From NCBI GenBank assembly GCA_963678275.1, contig OY782765.1:5518001-5582000 (forward strand): a stretch of DNA of 64,000 bases, given 5' to 3'. Made by a program: the position numbers and the translations under genes. This stretch comes from G963677445 sp963678275. Lineage in GTDB: Bacteria; Bacteroidota; Ignavibacteria; Ignavibacteriales; Melioribacteraceae. Of this stretch, positions 1 to 9,534 are shown piece after piece (position 1 is the stretch's first letter; each line of letters begins with the position of its first letter). The notes under the pieces were generated by a model. The model ran no database searches. It was given only the letters and a program-made list of their open reading frames with translations, and had not been told where the DNA came from.

Positions 1-1235
1 TTCCCGAAAAACTCCAGGGGATGGCGACTCACCATATAATCGAAAGTTTCATATTCTATGGCGCATATTTCAGCGTCGCTATACTGCCGGTCTGTTCTCA
101 CCTGCCGTTCAAGGTAAAAGGCCTCATCGGCGAAAAGGTCGTTATAGCTTTCATCGAGCAGACGGCGGCGGCGCGTGTAAATATCGAGCAGACGCATAAG
201 GGTGGGGCGCGTTTCCCCGAAGCAGTCCATGGCTCCGCATTTTATCAGCAGAGCCGTTTCCTCATAACCGGAGCGCATCCTTACAATAAAATCGGCCAGC
301 GAAAGATAACGCCCGTTCCCTCTCCTTTCGGCTATCAGTCCCTTTGCCGTGTTGCGGGGCAGGTGTTTCACCGCCATCAGTCCTATTCTTATTTCTTTAC
401 CCTTTCCATGGTATTCATATTTACTGTTGTTTACACATGGGAGAAGAACATCGAGCCCAAGCCTTTTTGACTCCTGGATATATACGGCGGGGGAATAATA
501 GCCCCCCTGGTTGCTCAGCACACTTGCCATAAACCCGGCCGGGTAATGAACCTTGAGATAAGCCACCTGGAAAGAGAGCAGCGCGAAAGAGGCGCTATGG
601 GCCTTGCAGAAAGCGTAACCGGCGAATGACTCTATCTGCCGCCAGAGCTCTTTGCTTATTTTTTCGGTAAGTCCCCGCGAAGCGCATGATGAAAAAAAAC
701 GCTCCGAAAGCTGCCGCATAGCGTTATGCGAGCGCATTTTGCCGCTCATGGCGCGGCGCAGAAGATCGGCCTCCTCCAGTGTGAGTCCCGCTATATGATG
801 CGCCACCTTTATCACATCCTCCTGGTATATCATCACTCCGTATGTTTCACCGAGGTATTCTTCCATTTCGGGCACGAGATATTTGCGGCGGGCGGGATTG
901 CGGTGGCGTTCTATGAATTCCTGCATCATGCCGCTTTCGGCCACACCGGGGCGGATAACCGAACTGGCGGCGGTGAGCATTTCGAAGGTGTCGCAATTGA
1001 GCCGCTTCAGAAGCGAACGCATCCCGGGGGATTCAATATAAAAACAGCCGATAGTGCGCCCTTCACGCATCATCTTTTTTGTGCCCTCATCCTCAAAGAG
1101 CATCTGGTAATCATATATATCAAACCCTACTCCACCCGATTTCCGCGGGAGCGGGGCCCGTATTTCCGGCATCGCTCCCTTTCCCGGGGGGAGCCGGTAA
1201 TTTTTCATATCTATTATAGGTTCGCTCGTTTTCAT
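1..1235 (-). CDS. C-terminal half of a DnaE-type DNA polymerase III alpha subunit, no catalytic half (partial at window edge)
   Basis: The minus-strand frame is open from an ATG at 1235 to the left edge (411 codons seen). It reads as the fingers and later part of bacterial DnaE: IGCFYIESPGMRSLLKRL, then IRPGVAESGMM, TYGVMIYQEDVIKVAHHIAG, LRRAMSGK, ESFAGYAFCKAHSASFALLS, and HPLEFFG at the edge. The CFYIESP wording resembles the second DnaE class of Bacteroidota. The PHP domain and the palm with its catalytic aspartates should lie upstream, but an in-frame TAA sits 17 codons before the ATG and the next 2.7 kb is an unrelated secreted-protein gene. The ATG has no visible Shine-Dalgarno sequence. 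It is either a decaying fragment left by a rearrangement or a standalone C-terminal DnaE protein; I favour the fragment. Homology is certain, function is not. Confidence 0.85.
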   Translation of the reverse strand, partial: MKTSEPIIDMKNYRLPPGKGAMPEIRAPLPRKSGGVGFDIYDYQMLFEDEGTKKMMREGRTIGCFYIESPGMRSLLKRLNCDTFEMLTAASSVIRPGVAESGMMQEFIERHRNPARRKYLVPEMEEYLGETYGVMIYQEDVIKVAHHIAGLTLEEADLLRRAMSGKMRSHNAMRQLSERFFSSCASRGLTEKISKELWRQIESFAGYAFCKAHSASFALLSFQVAYLKVHYPAGFMASVLSNQGGYYSPAVYIQESKRLGLDVLLPCVNNSKYEYHGKGKEIRIGLMAVKHLPRNTAKGLIAERRGNGRYLSLADFIVRMRSGYEETALLIKCGAMDCFGETRPTLMRLLDIYTRRRRLLDESYNDLFADEAFYLERQVRTDRQYSDAEICAIEYETFDYMVSRHPLEFFG

Positions 1236-1364
1236 ATAGCCAATAGTGAACAAATGTACACTATAAATATATAATTTTGCCCTTTAAATGCAAGCGCTGA
1301 CGCCCGAATTAAAAAGCGTGACATCTGATGAAAGGAGGGAAAGTTTTACAAACAAATTTATTAT

Positions 1365-1392
1365 TTCGGAGGGGGGGGTGTCCCCTCCGGAA
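1365..1392 (-). terminator. Probable terminator hairpin after the full-length T gene
   Basis: GC-rich inverted repeat with arms TTCCGGAGGGG and CCCCTCCGAA on the minus strand, 17 bases past the stop of the 902-residue T gene. It is followed by an A/T stretch without a long clean T run, so it is a moderate terminator candidate. Confidence 0.5.
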
Positions 1393-1408
1393 TTGTATGA
1401 AAATAACG

Positions 1409-4117
1409 CTACTTTAAAAGCACAAGTTTTTTAGTCTCTGAAAATGTATCCCCAACATCAAGCTTGTAAATATATACGCCGCTGGCCAGACCCGCTCCGT
1501 TAAATGTTACGGAATGTCTTCCCTCATCCTGAAATCCATTTTTAAGGGTGGCTACTTCAGCCCCGAGAATATCATAAATTTTGAGAGTTACTTTACCAGT
1601 TTCCGGCATGTAGTAGCTTATAGTGGTGACCGGGTTAAAAGGATTGGGATAGTTCTGCTCCAAACGGCATGTAACCGGTATTTCCCCGCCTGTGAAACTC
1701 TTTTTAATAAGTGATCCTTTCGCCAGCAGTACCTCCTCACGCTGAATCCTGCCGAGATAATAATTCATTGATTCATCACAAGAAAGATGCAGCTCCATAT
1801 AATATTCACCCGGCTCAATACCTGAGCAGTCGATTTCGTAACCTCTGTAATTGTGCATATCCGTATTTTGTGATGTATATTGAACCGGATCAAAAATTCC
1901 GGTCACTTCATTGGTGGAAGCGTTTATGAGTCTGATAGAGGCGTTTATTACAAAATCATCGCTTAGTATAGAAGGGGCTTCCTCGTGATTAAGGACATAA
2001 TAATAGTTGGAGAATAATATTTCACTCTGTGAATTCAACTGGAATGTATTGCTTTTTAAAGCGTCATTAAGATCGGATATTGTGTTAATCGGCAGAGTAT
2101 CCGGGGCTTCAATAAATCTAATTATTTCATTATCCACTTCCACATCCCCGATATTAAAGATAAACTCGACACCCTCTTTTACAAGAGAGCCTGTGCGGCC
2201 ATAGCTGATGTTCAGTTCATTTTCTGATGAGCTTTTATTAATCTGTCTTGGTGTGAAATCATTTAAACATTCATGCATCAAATAGGGCGCCGAGGTAGAA
2301 ATATCATAGACGACCGCTTTCATCTGTGAATAAGTGCTGCCATTACAGACCATAGGCTGAATGCCATCATGACTCAAAGAATGAACCGGGCTATAACTGC
2401 CGTCGGGAAGTTTCACAACATATCTTGCCTCCTGACCATCATTCTGACTGAAACAAATAACCGAGCCGGTGGATGAATTAAGAGAGTTAACATTTGAATT
2501 GTCAACGCTTGTTCCAAATTGTGAATAGCTTGGAGACCATTCAGTTCCCGCATAGCCAACTCTCGCGAAAACCGATCGGGAATATGGAACATTTTCCTTT
2601 TTTAATTTTGCAATGCCATCACTTCTTGTCCCTGTCCATGTTACTAAAACTCGGGAATCATTATTTGGAAGCCGGTAAAAACTTATTGACGGATTGTAAT
2701 TATAATATCCTCCTAATCCTTCATTTAATTTCCTTTCACTGCAAAATCTAAGGCCTGAAGAGTTCGTATTATCAATATGGAAATACCAAACTTCATTGTA
2801 ATTAATTTGTACCGCCACATTAAAATCTTCAGTTCGTTGTGAAGTAATCGACCAGTTTACAGCATTGTCTGTATCAAATATCAGAGATATCTCGCCTGAT
2901 TCCAGAAGCTGCATATTGTGTGATAAATATAGAAAATGAAGATTTGATTGTTCGGAAGGTTTATAAACTACCAGTATTCCTTGCTCACTGGTCGAAATAA
3001 CCGGCTTTACTGACCCATAAAAGGAAGAACTACAATTCAGATCGATAGTATATCTTATATCCGAATAAAGAATGTTGTCTTTTTTTCTTACATCAACTGA
3101 AACCACACTATTTTCTAATTTTTCATAAGTGAAATAAATATTATTAGAATAATAATCTATTGATGGATTAGTGGCATTATCGGCTAAAAAATATGTATTT
3201 AAGTCATCATCAACCATGGCTTCCAACCAGACGGAATTCATTGATTCATAAATCAGGAAAGTGTCTCCTGCAGATCTTCTTACAAATTTCCTTTGTGAAT
3301 TACTGCTGATAGCGTCAGGTGAATTGGACATCATTTCACCTTTAATGTTTGCGGACACAACGGCGTTTTCATCTCTGAATACAACTCCTGATTGGTGTGC
3401 TCCATTGTTCAGAAATTGCGCTGTTGAATCGTCATTCCCATCTAAAGACGACGACCATTTACCAAAAAGAAAGCTTCTGCTTTCTCCATGTACTGTGCTT
3501 GTGTACCATTCCTCGGGTGATCCAACTGTATAATAAGTTCCTTCCCAATCATCCTCTGGTCCGCTTTGATTCAGGAAGACACCTTTGTAATCACCAGTCG
3601 GGGAAAATGAATTTGTAAAATCATGAAAAATGGCGCCGCTCATACCCCTGTTCCTGGGCTTATTTGCATGTAACGGATCAGGGTAATCTATATACCATGG
3701 GTCCTTGAACTTAACATCAATATTGTTGTCAAAACTCAGACTGGTGCCCTCCAGGCTGTTTCTAATTATTATGCCGGTGTGGGTTTCTTCAAAATGTGAA
3801 GTCAGATCATCAGTAAATGCGCTAATTTCAAATGACTGAAAATTGACGACATTATTTGTTGATTCATTCCAATTATTATACTTTTGATTGGAGTAGATAT
3901 TCTGATCACCCAAAATAGTTTGGGTTGAACCAATTTGAAAACTAAAACTGGTTCCAGGGATAAAAGAATTACTCCATTGAGTTCCGCTCCATTTTTGGAG
4001 AGTACCAATCTGAATTTGACTACTATTGACCTGATCAATAACAACAGTTTTAGTTTGTGATGAGATATTAAATGATAAAAATAATAACATCATGATCAAA
4101 TAAAGTAATTTTTGCAT
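1409..4117 (-). CDS. Full-length secreted T9SS protein of the T family (902 aa)
   Basis: Secreted protein with a signal peptide (residues 1-20, ending FNISSQ). It has an N-terminal domain of about 160 residues ending in a RNRGMSG motif, a long beta-rich middle without a domain I can name, and a C-terminal T9SS sorting domain (from about 815) with EQNYPNPFNPVTTISYY and a SETKKLVLLK end. By family knowledge it is exported by Por/T9SS and displayed on or released from the outer membrane. The ribosome site AAGGAGG lies 6 bases before the ATG. It follows lipoprotein gene L1 by 47 bp and is last in the array, so L1 and T are probably co-transcribed. Its N-terminal domain is the part repeated as stubs at 5988-6491, 10987-11478 and 14452-14943. 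Similar proteins occur in Ignavibacteria with no assigned function. Confidence 0.85.
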   Translation of the reverse strand: MQKLLYLIMMLLFLSFNISSQTKTVVIDQVNSSQIQIGTLQKWSGTQWSNSFIPGTSFSFQIGSTQTILGDQNIYSNQKYNNWNESTNNVVNFQSFEISAFTDDLTSHFEETHTGIIIRNSLEGTSLSFDNNIDVKFKDPWYIDYPDPLHANKPRNRGMSGAIFHDFTNSFSPTGDYKGVFLNQSGPEDDWEGTYYTVGSPEEWYTSTVHGESRSFLFGKWSSSLDGNDDSTAQFLNNGAHQSGVVFRDENAVVSANIKGEMMSNSPDAISSNSQRKFVRRSAGDTFLIYESMNSVWLEAMVDDDLNTYFLADNATNPSIDYYSNNIYFTYEKLENSVVSVDVRKKDNILYSDIRYTIDLNCSSSFYGSVKPVISTSEQGILVVYKPSEQSNLHFLYLSHNMQLLESGEISLIFDTDNAVNWSITSQRTEDFNVAVQINYNEVWYFHIDNTNSSGLRFCSERKLNEGLGGYYNYNPSISFYRLPNNDSRVLVTWTGTRSDGIAKLKKENVPYSRSVFARVGYAGTEWSPSYSQFGTSVDNSNVNSLNSSTGSVICFSQNDGQEARYVVKLPDGSYSPVHSLSHDGIQPMVCNGSTYSQMKAVVYDISTSAPYLMHECLNDFTPRQINKSSSENELNISYGRTGSLVKEGVEFIFNIGDVEVDNEIIRFIEAPDTLPINTISDLNDALKSNTFQLNSQSEILFSNYYYVLNHEEAPSILSDDFVINASIRLINASTNEVTGIFDPVQYTSQNTDMHNYRGYEIDCSGIEPGEYYMELHLSCDESMNYYLGRIQREEVLLAKGSLIKKSFTGGEIPVTCRLEQNYPNPFNPVTTISYYMPETGKVTLKIYDILGAEVATLKNGFQDEGRHSVTFNGAGLASGVYIYKLDVGDTFSETKKLVLLK

Positions 4118-4164
4118 GACAAACCTCCTTAAGAAATAGTGTTTTATTTGTAATAGTGAAGTAT

Positions 4165-5508
4165 CTATCTAAGCCCCGCTAATAATAGAGCCTTTGATGA
4201 TTCGTAACCTACTGCTACTATTAAATCATTTTTAATATCAATGGAATAATAAGAGCCGTACAACTGACCTATAATATTTTGATAACTTTTCCAGGATGAA
4301 CCATTAAAATGCAAAAATTCTCCAAATGCGCCCGCTACAAACAAATCATTAAGTTCATTTGCTCTTATTTTATCAACATGATATTCCGTTATAATATCTT
4401 CTGAATTATCATCCCATATATTATCAGTTAGCTCCTTTTTTTGATATATTCCGGACCCGACAACATAATACTTTCTCTCACACTCGAACCATACGCTGCT
4501 AAGAGTCCATTCTATGCCGTTTTTGTTTATCTTTTGTACTGAGTTATTTTGAATAATTAATACTTCTTTATCATAACTTTGTAAAATGTTCGAGGCCACA
4601 GCCAAAATTTCCCACTGTCCTGTTTTTTCGTTATAATCACCCCAGATATCATTTATATTCAGCGTAGTTCCGCTTGCCAACGCGATCCATTCAGCGCCGT
4701 TATAACGGGCAATATTTCCTTCATTGCCAACAATATAAAGGTTATCGCTTCCCGTTCCCCACATCGCGTTTATAAGGGAGTTAAAACCAGGGCCATTTGA
4801 AACAGGTGTATATTCCACGCCGTCCCAGTGAATTAAGTTGCCAAGTCCAAACCAGATATCATTTTCACTGAAAGCTTCAATAGCATATATTCCCCCATAT
4901 ATAATTGAACTGCCATAATAATATGGAATTCTTTTGAGGCGCCACTCATTACCATCCCAATGAACCGCGTTATAAGTGGAATAACCACTCCCGACTGAAT
5001 CGCCAATAGTTATTTCTCCTACCGCCCAGATGTTATTTTCATCTATTATCGCGCAATCGTATAGGGCGCAGCTTCCATATTCCCCTCCAAAAGTTAGCAT
5101 ATCGAAAGTGAAATCATGGCTTGTGGTATCCATTGTTGTAACTGTAACTATATTTGAGGAAGGATGCAGGCTGTCAGGTTCGGGAAACGCCGCGATGAAA
5201 CTGTATTCTTTATCGGGCAAAAGAGAATCGATGTGGAGTAGTGTATCGTTGGCCGCGATATTGATGAACATCGAAACCGAGTCGCCGGTGGGATTATATT
5301 GCCATAAAACAAGTTCGGCGGGGAGTTCGAGGCTGTCCGCGCTGAGTTTAAGCCACGATTCCACGCAGTGGGTGTCATCTTCAGTTAAGGCAAGTGAAGG
5401 AATAACAACCGGGTCGGGCGGGTCTTCTTTATCGGGGGGTTCGGTGGTTGTGCAACTTAAAAGAAATAAACCAAATATAATTAATAATATAATGTACTTA
5501 ATACCCAT
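4165..5508 (-). CDS. Lipoprotein L1 of the tandem array: FN3-like domain plus beta-propeller-like repeats
   Basis: 447-residue predicted lipoprotein. Its own signal peptide (MGIKYIILLIIFGLFLLSC) differs from the MRIASFF type of the other copies; the lipid-anchored Cys is residue 19. A Pro-rich linker (TTEPPDKEDPPDP) is followed by an FN3-like domain at about 35-130 that ends in TVTTMDTTS, with the A-type N-terminal variant (WLKLSADSLELPAEL). The rest contains about six repeats of the form NDIWxxG...HWDGxxW/Y, suggesting a beta-propeller. After the conserved NINDIWGDYN...WEILAVAS segment comes the variable C-terminal third. It ends ALLLAGLR. Translation starts at the ATG after AGAGGA. The gene sits 47 bp upstream of the only full-length T gene. 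Function unknown; surface exposure is inferred. Confidence 0.85.
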   Translation of the reverse strand: MGIKYIILLIIFGLFLLSCTTTEPPDKEDPPDPVVIPSLALTEDDTHCVESWLKLSADSLELPAELVLWQYNPTGDSVSMFINIAANDTLLHIDSLLPDKEYSFIAAFPEPDSLHPSSNIVTVTTMDTTSHDFTFDMLTFGGEYGSCALYDCAIIDENNIWAVGEITIGDSVGSGYSTYNAVHWDGNEWRLKRIPYYYGSSIIYGGIYAIEAFSENDIWFGLGNLIHWDGVEYTPVSNGPGFNSLINAMWGTGSDNLYIVGNEGNIARYNGAEWIALASGTTLNINDIWGDYNEKTGQWEILAVASNILQSYDKEVLIIQNNSVQKINKNGIEWTLSSVWFECERKYYVVGSGIYQKKELTDNIWDDNSEDIITEYHVDKIRANELNDLFVAGAFGEFLHFNGSSWKSYQNIIGQLYGSYYSIDIKNDLIVAVGYESSKALLLAGLR

Positions 5509-5987
5509 CTAATGTCCTCTAATTAACATATTCTAAATATAAACAATTCCAATAAAAAAATGCAAGGTAAATCAGCATCGGTTATTATTTATTCACTTTT
5601 TCAAACCCTGATCCTCATGAAAAATCCATTTAGCCAGATTCTTATTGTCTGAAAATGATGCTTCAAAATTAAGAAATACTTTTATGATAAAAATTTATGT
5701 CAATGGAAAGCGTAACCAGATACCCAAACAAGTGTCCCAAAATTGAAATCCTGAATAACCCGTTAGCGTGCCCCGGGCAGCTCTCCTTTTTGGATGTGTG
5801 CTCTTCTTTCATGAACGCGCCCCGGACGTCCACTGGCAGCTAAACTTAAATAGTATTTTTGTTTGCAAAAAACCTCCCATTTCAAGTAGAATTTTACAGC
5901 ATAAACTAAATTTCCCGGTCTGAGGAAAAAATGTGGTGAGATATTATTAACTTCAAAATGATTTCGGTGTGCTCGTTTTAGGCAAAA
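5509..5987. other. Intergenic gap inside the array
   Basis: No gene found. It holds the L1 upstream region and, around 5868-5895, a degenerate copy of the dispersed motif GCCATTTTGCGTAGAATTT (here cccatttcaagtagaatttt). It marks a break in the otherwise tight L/T array. Confidence 0.5.
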
Positions 5988-6491
5988 TCATAAAAAAATG
6001 GCGCCGCTCATACCCCTGTTCCTGGATTTATTTGCTTATAACGGATCAGGGTAATCTATATACCATGGGTCCTTGAACTTAACATGAATATTGCTGTCAA
6101 AACTCAAACTTGTTCCCTCAAGGCTGTTTCTAATTATTATGCCGGTGTGGGTTTCTTCAAAATGGGAAGTAAGGCTTTCAGTAGTTTCTGTTATTTCACA
6201 ATGATGAAAATTTGTAACATCCTGAACATAATTATTCCAGTTGTTATATTTTTGTGATGAATAAATATTTTGATCACCTAATAAAACCTGTATACTGTTA
6301 ACTGCAAATGGAAAACTTGTTCCCGGAGAAAAAGAATTGCTCCATGTGGGATATTCCCATTTCTTAAGAACACCGATATCTGTTGAGCCATCATTAAGTT
6401 TTTGTTTGATTTCCACATTTATCATCGTTTGCGAATAAATTGATATTGATAAAGTTATTAAAACCAGCAGATAATTTTTAAAACTTTTCAT
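5988..6491 (-). pseudogene. T0: truncated T-family gene with a premature stop
   Basis: Signal peptide and N-terminal domain of the T family (MKSFKNYLLVLITLSISIYS...), closely related to the full-length T gene in its last part (FKDPWYIDYPDPL). Reading stops at a TAA at 6038-6036, after 151 residues. In the same frame the homology continues past the stop for 15 codons, ANKSRNRGMSGAIF, and ends in a TGA at 5988-5990. In the full-length gene the corresponding codon is CAT (DPLHANK). The remaining 740 residues, including the sorting domain, are absent. It lies 97 bp after L2. A stable 151-residue secreted product is possible, but decay is the simpler reading. Confidence 0.8.
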
Positions 6492-6588
6492 ATAGTTCTC
6501 TTTTTAGTGTTTTGTAAAGTGATGTTATTCTAATCCGTTTCAGGAATAATTTCTGCGTTGCCATCTGATTTTTACTTCGATTTCCCTC

Positions 6589-7932
6589 TTAAAATTCTAA
6601 GAGCATGGTTAATACTGCCGAAGCATTATTTTGACCAACAGCAACCATCAGGTTATTTTCTATTGCGCATCCATAATAATTCCCTCCATCCAGTTTAGAT
6701 TGTTCTATAAAACTTTTCCAATTATAACCATTAAAATGCAGGAGCTCGCCAACTCCTCCAACTGCGATAAGATTATTAATTTTATCCCCACGAATTTTAT
6801 TTATTGAATAAGTTGTTATCTGGAAAATGTCATTCCCCCAGTTTTTATCCTGTATATTATGTTTTTGAAATATTCCACTTCCGGCAACAAAATATTCCTT
6901 TGGAGAATCAAACCAAACCGTTCTTAATGGCCAGACTATTTCATTTGCTCCCGTTATCACACAATTATTATTATTTATTAGAATTATTTCAGCTTTATGT
7001 CCGTGTAATATATTGCCAGCCACAGCCAAAATTTCCCACTCTCCGGTTTTTCCATTGTAGTCCCCCCAAATATCATTTATATTCAGCGTAGTTCCGCTTG
7101 CCAACGCGATCCATTCAGCGCCGTTATAACGGGCAATATTTCCTTCGTTCCCTACAATATAAAGGTTATCGCTCCCCGTTCCCCACATTTCATTAATTAA
7201 TGACTGGAACTCATCTCCTTTTTCAACTGATACAAACTCATATCCATCCCAATGAACTAGGTTCGCGAATCCAAACCAAATATCATTTTCTGAAAACGCG
7301 AAGACCGATCTTATTGCGGGACAGGCTGAATTAGTTCCATAATGATAAAAAATCCTTTTTAATTCCCAGCGGTTGCCATCCCAATGGACAGCATTATAGT
7401 TTGTATAGCCAATTAAACTTGAATCCTTTATATATATCTGTCCTACCGCCCAGATATTATTCTCATTTATTATCGCCACATCGTAAAGATAACTACTGCC
7501 AGTTTCCCCTCCAAAAGTAAGCATATCGAAAGTGAATTCATGGCTTGTGGTATCCATAGTTGTAACTGTAACTATATTTGAGGAAGGATGGAGGCTGTCA
7601 GGTTCGGGAAACGCCGCTATAAAACTGTATTCTTTATTGGGCAAAAGAGAATCGATATGGAGTAGTGTATCGTTAGTCGCGATATTGATGAGTATCGAAA
7701 CCGAGTCGCCTGTGGGATTATATTGCCATAAAACAAGTTCGGCGGGGAGTTCGAGGCTGTCCGCGCTGAGTTTAAGCCACGATTCCACGCAGTGGGTGTC
7801 ATCTTCAGTTAAGGCAAGTGAAGGAATAACAACCGGGTCGGGGGGGTCTTCTTTATCGGGGGGTTCGGTGGTTGTACAGCTAAAAAGAAAAAGTGTCAAA
7901 AATAAAAAAATAAAAAAACCCGCTATCCTCAT
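6589..7932 (-). CDS. Lipoprotein L2 of the tandem array
   Basis: 447-residue lipoprotein starting at MRIAGFF with AGAGGAGTAAT just before the ATG. A longer in-frame start 45 codons upstream would run through the conserved leader and is rejected. It has a lipobox Cys, the linker PPDKEDPPDP, an A-type FN3-like domain nearly identical to L1, then propeller-like repeats (NNIWAVGQIY, NDIWFGFANLVHWDG). The segment DNLYIVGNEGNIARYNG to TTLNINDIWGDYN is the same as in L1, so L1 and L2 share a middle module that L3-L8 lack. The C-terminal third is unique to this copy (ILHGHKAEIILIN..., ending AVLTMLLEF). It is followed by T0. Function unknown. Confidence 0.85.
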   Translation of the reverse strand: MRIAGFFIFLFLTLFLFSCTTTEPPDKEDPPDPVVIPSLALTEDDTHCVESWLKLSADSLELPAELVLWQYNPTGDSVSILINIATNDTLLHIDSLLPNKEYSFIAAFPEPDSLHPSSNIVTVTTMDTTSHEFTFDMLTFGGETGSSYLYDVAIINENNIWAVGQIYIKDSSLIGYTNYNAVHWDGNRWELKRIFYHYGTNSACPAIRSVFAFSENDIWFGFANLVHWDGYEFVSVEKGDEFQSLINEMWGTGSDNLYIVGNEGNIARYNGAEWIALASGTTLNINDIWGDYNGKTGEWEILAVAGNILHGHKAEIILINNNNCVITGANEIVWPLRTVWFDSPKEYFVAGSGIFQKHNIQDKNWGNDIFQITTYSINKIRGDKINNLIAVGGVGELLHFNGYNWKSFIEQSKLDGGNYYGCAIENNLMVAVGQNNASAVLTMLLEF

Positions 7933-8107
7933 ATTACTCCTCTTGTTTTTGCTAACTTGAAAATAAGAAATAATGATGTAATTGTCTATGGGGAAATGAG
8001 GGGAGAAGGTAATTGATGAAAAACAGATTTCGGGAAAAGCGCCTTTTCCCTTATTGGTTTTTAGCATTTCAGTATTTCTATTGAAATAAACTTTTAAGAT
8101 CTTTGAA

Positions 8108-9436
8108 TCACTCTTTTGTTATTTGATAAATTACAGCTTCACTATTTTTTCGCCCAACAATAACCGTAACGTCTTTGGATGTAGCTAAATTTAACAGAGT
8201 GCCATTAAATAGTGGAGATTCAAGCTGATAGTTTTTCCAGCTATATCCGTTAAAATGTAAAATTTCGCCAAAGGCGCACACTACGAATATATCATTTATG
8301 TCATTGCCCATTATTGCGTGCTCATAATAACTCGTTTGATCAAGGGGATCTCCATTCCACAATGAGTCAGATAAATTTGTTTTAATGTATGTGCCGGAAC
8401 CTGCCAGAAAATATTTTCTGCCTGAACTAAACCATATAGAAGCGAGTGTTTCATCAATACCTTTTTTATCCAAAAAAAATGTGTTGTTTAACTCTATTTT
8501 AAGGACTTCTTTTTCAAAACTATTATAAATATCTGATGCTACCGCTATAATTTCCCATTCTCTTGTTTTTTCATTATAGTCCCCCAAAATATCATTGATA
8601 TTCAGCTCTGTGCCGCTTTCGATTTTTTGCCAGTAGGTACCATCATAAAGAGCAATATTTCCATCATTGCCAACAATATAGAGATTATCTGTTCCGGTCC
8701 CCCACATTTCATTTATCAGGGAAGAAAAAGCGCTTCCCGTTTCTATTGGATTGTATGAATGGCCATCCCAGTGAATCAGATTCCCAGCTCCGAACCAAAT
8801 ATCATCTTCAGCAAATGCCTGCACTGCATAAATATTTCCATATGAATAAATTCCGTCATGAAGATAAAGTATTCTTTTTAGTTCCCAACTGTTGCCATCC
8901 CAGTGCACGGCATTGTAATTGGTATAACCAAGATCACTGGAATCTTTTATATAAATATTTCCCACAGCCCAAATGTTATTCTTATTTATGATTGCTACAT
9001 CATGAAGGGAGCTGCTCCCAGTTTCCCCTCCAAAAGTAAGCATATCGAAAGTGAAATCATGGCTTGTTGTGTCCATTGTTTCAATATTCAGTATATTTGA
9101 AGAAGGAGGGGAATTATCAGTAATATTGAAAAAAAGTCTGAAACTGTAATCCTGATCAGGTAAAAGTGAATTTATATAAAAAAGGGTGTCATCTGTCGTT
9201 AAGGAAAACTGAAATGAAAGAGAATCACCGGAGGGATTATACTGTTTTAAAATAAGTTCCGCGGGGAATTCAAGGTTTTCTGTGGTTAGTTTCAGCCATG
9301 TTTCCGTACAATGAGTATCATCCTCAGTGAGGTTCAGCGCAGGCAAAACAGGTGGTGGTTCGGGGGGCTCAGTGGTTGTGCAGCTAAAAAGAAAAAGTGT
9401 CAAAAATAAAGAAATAAAAAAACTCGCTATCCTCAT
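8108..9436 (-). CDS. Lipoprotein L3 of the tandem array
   Basis: 442-residue lipoprotein starting at MRIASFFISLFLTLFLFSC, chosen because the usual GAGGAGTAAT ribosome site precedes it. An upstream in-frame ATG at 9553 would overlap L4 and is rejected. It is the most divergent N terminus: the linker is shortened to EPPEPPPVLPAL and the FN3-like domain (TETWLKLTTENLEFPAEL) is a third variant, closer to B than to A. The middle module (HWDGHSYNPIETGSAFSSL through GTELNIND) is shared almost base for base with L6. The C-terminal third is unique (IYNSFEKEVLKIELN...; ends VIYQITKE). It is followed by L2 with no T gene between. Confidence 0.85.
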   Translation of the reverse strand: MRIASFFISLFLTLFLFSCTTTEPPEPPPVLPALNLTEDDTHCTETWLKLTTENLEFPAELILKQYNPSGDSLSFQFSLTTDDTLFYINSLLPDQDYSFRLFFNITDNSPPSSNILNIETMDTTSHDFTFDMLTFGGETGSSSLHDVAIINKNNIWAVGNIYIKDSSDLGYTNYNAVHWDGNSWELKRILYLHDGIYSYGNIYAVQAFAEDDIWFGAGNLIHWDGHSYNPIETGSAFSSLINEMWGTGTDNLYIVGNDGNIALYDGTYWQKIESGTELNINDILGDYNEKTREWEIIAVASDIYNSFEKEVLKIELNNTFFLDKKGIDETLASIWFSSGRKYFLAGSGTYIKTNLSDSLWNGDPLDQTSYYEHAIMGNDINDIFVVCAFGEILHFNGYSWKNYQLESPLFNGTLLNLATSKDVTVIVGRKNSEAVIYQITKE

Positions 9437-9534
9437 ATTACTCCTCTTGCTTTTGCTGAACTGAAAATAAGAAAAAATGATGTTATTGTCTATGGTAAAA
9501 TTAGGGGAGGGAGGTGTGACGAAACTCATATTGC

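Noticed and set aside
21..1274. Plus-strand frames of 149 and 182 codons
   Set aside because: Shadows of the DnaE-like minus-strand frame, which has clear family motifs.
7933..8067. Upstream start for L2 giving a 45-residue extension
   Set aside because: Same reason as for L3.
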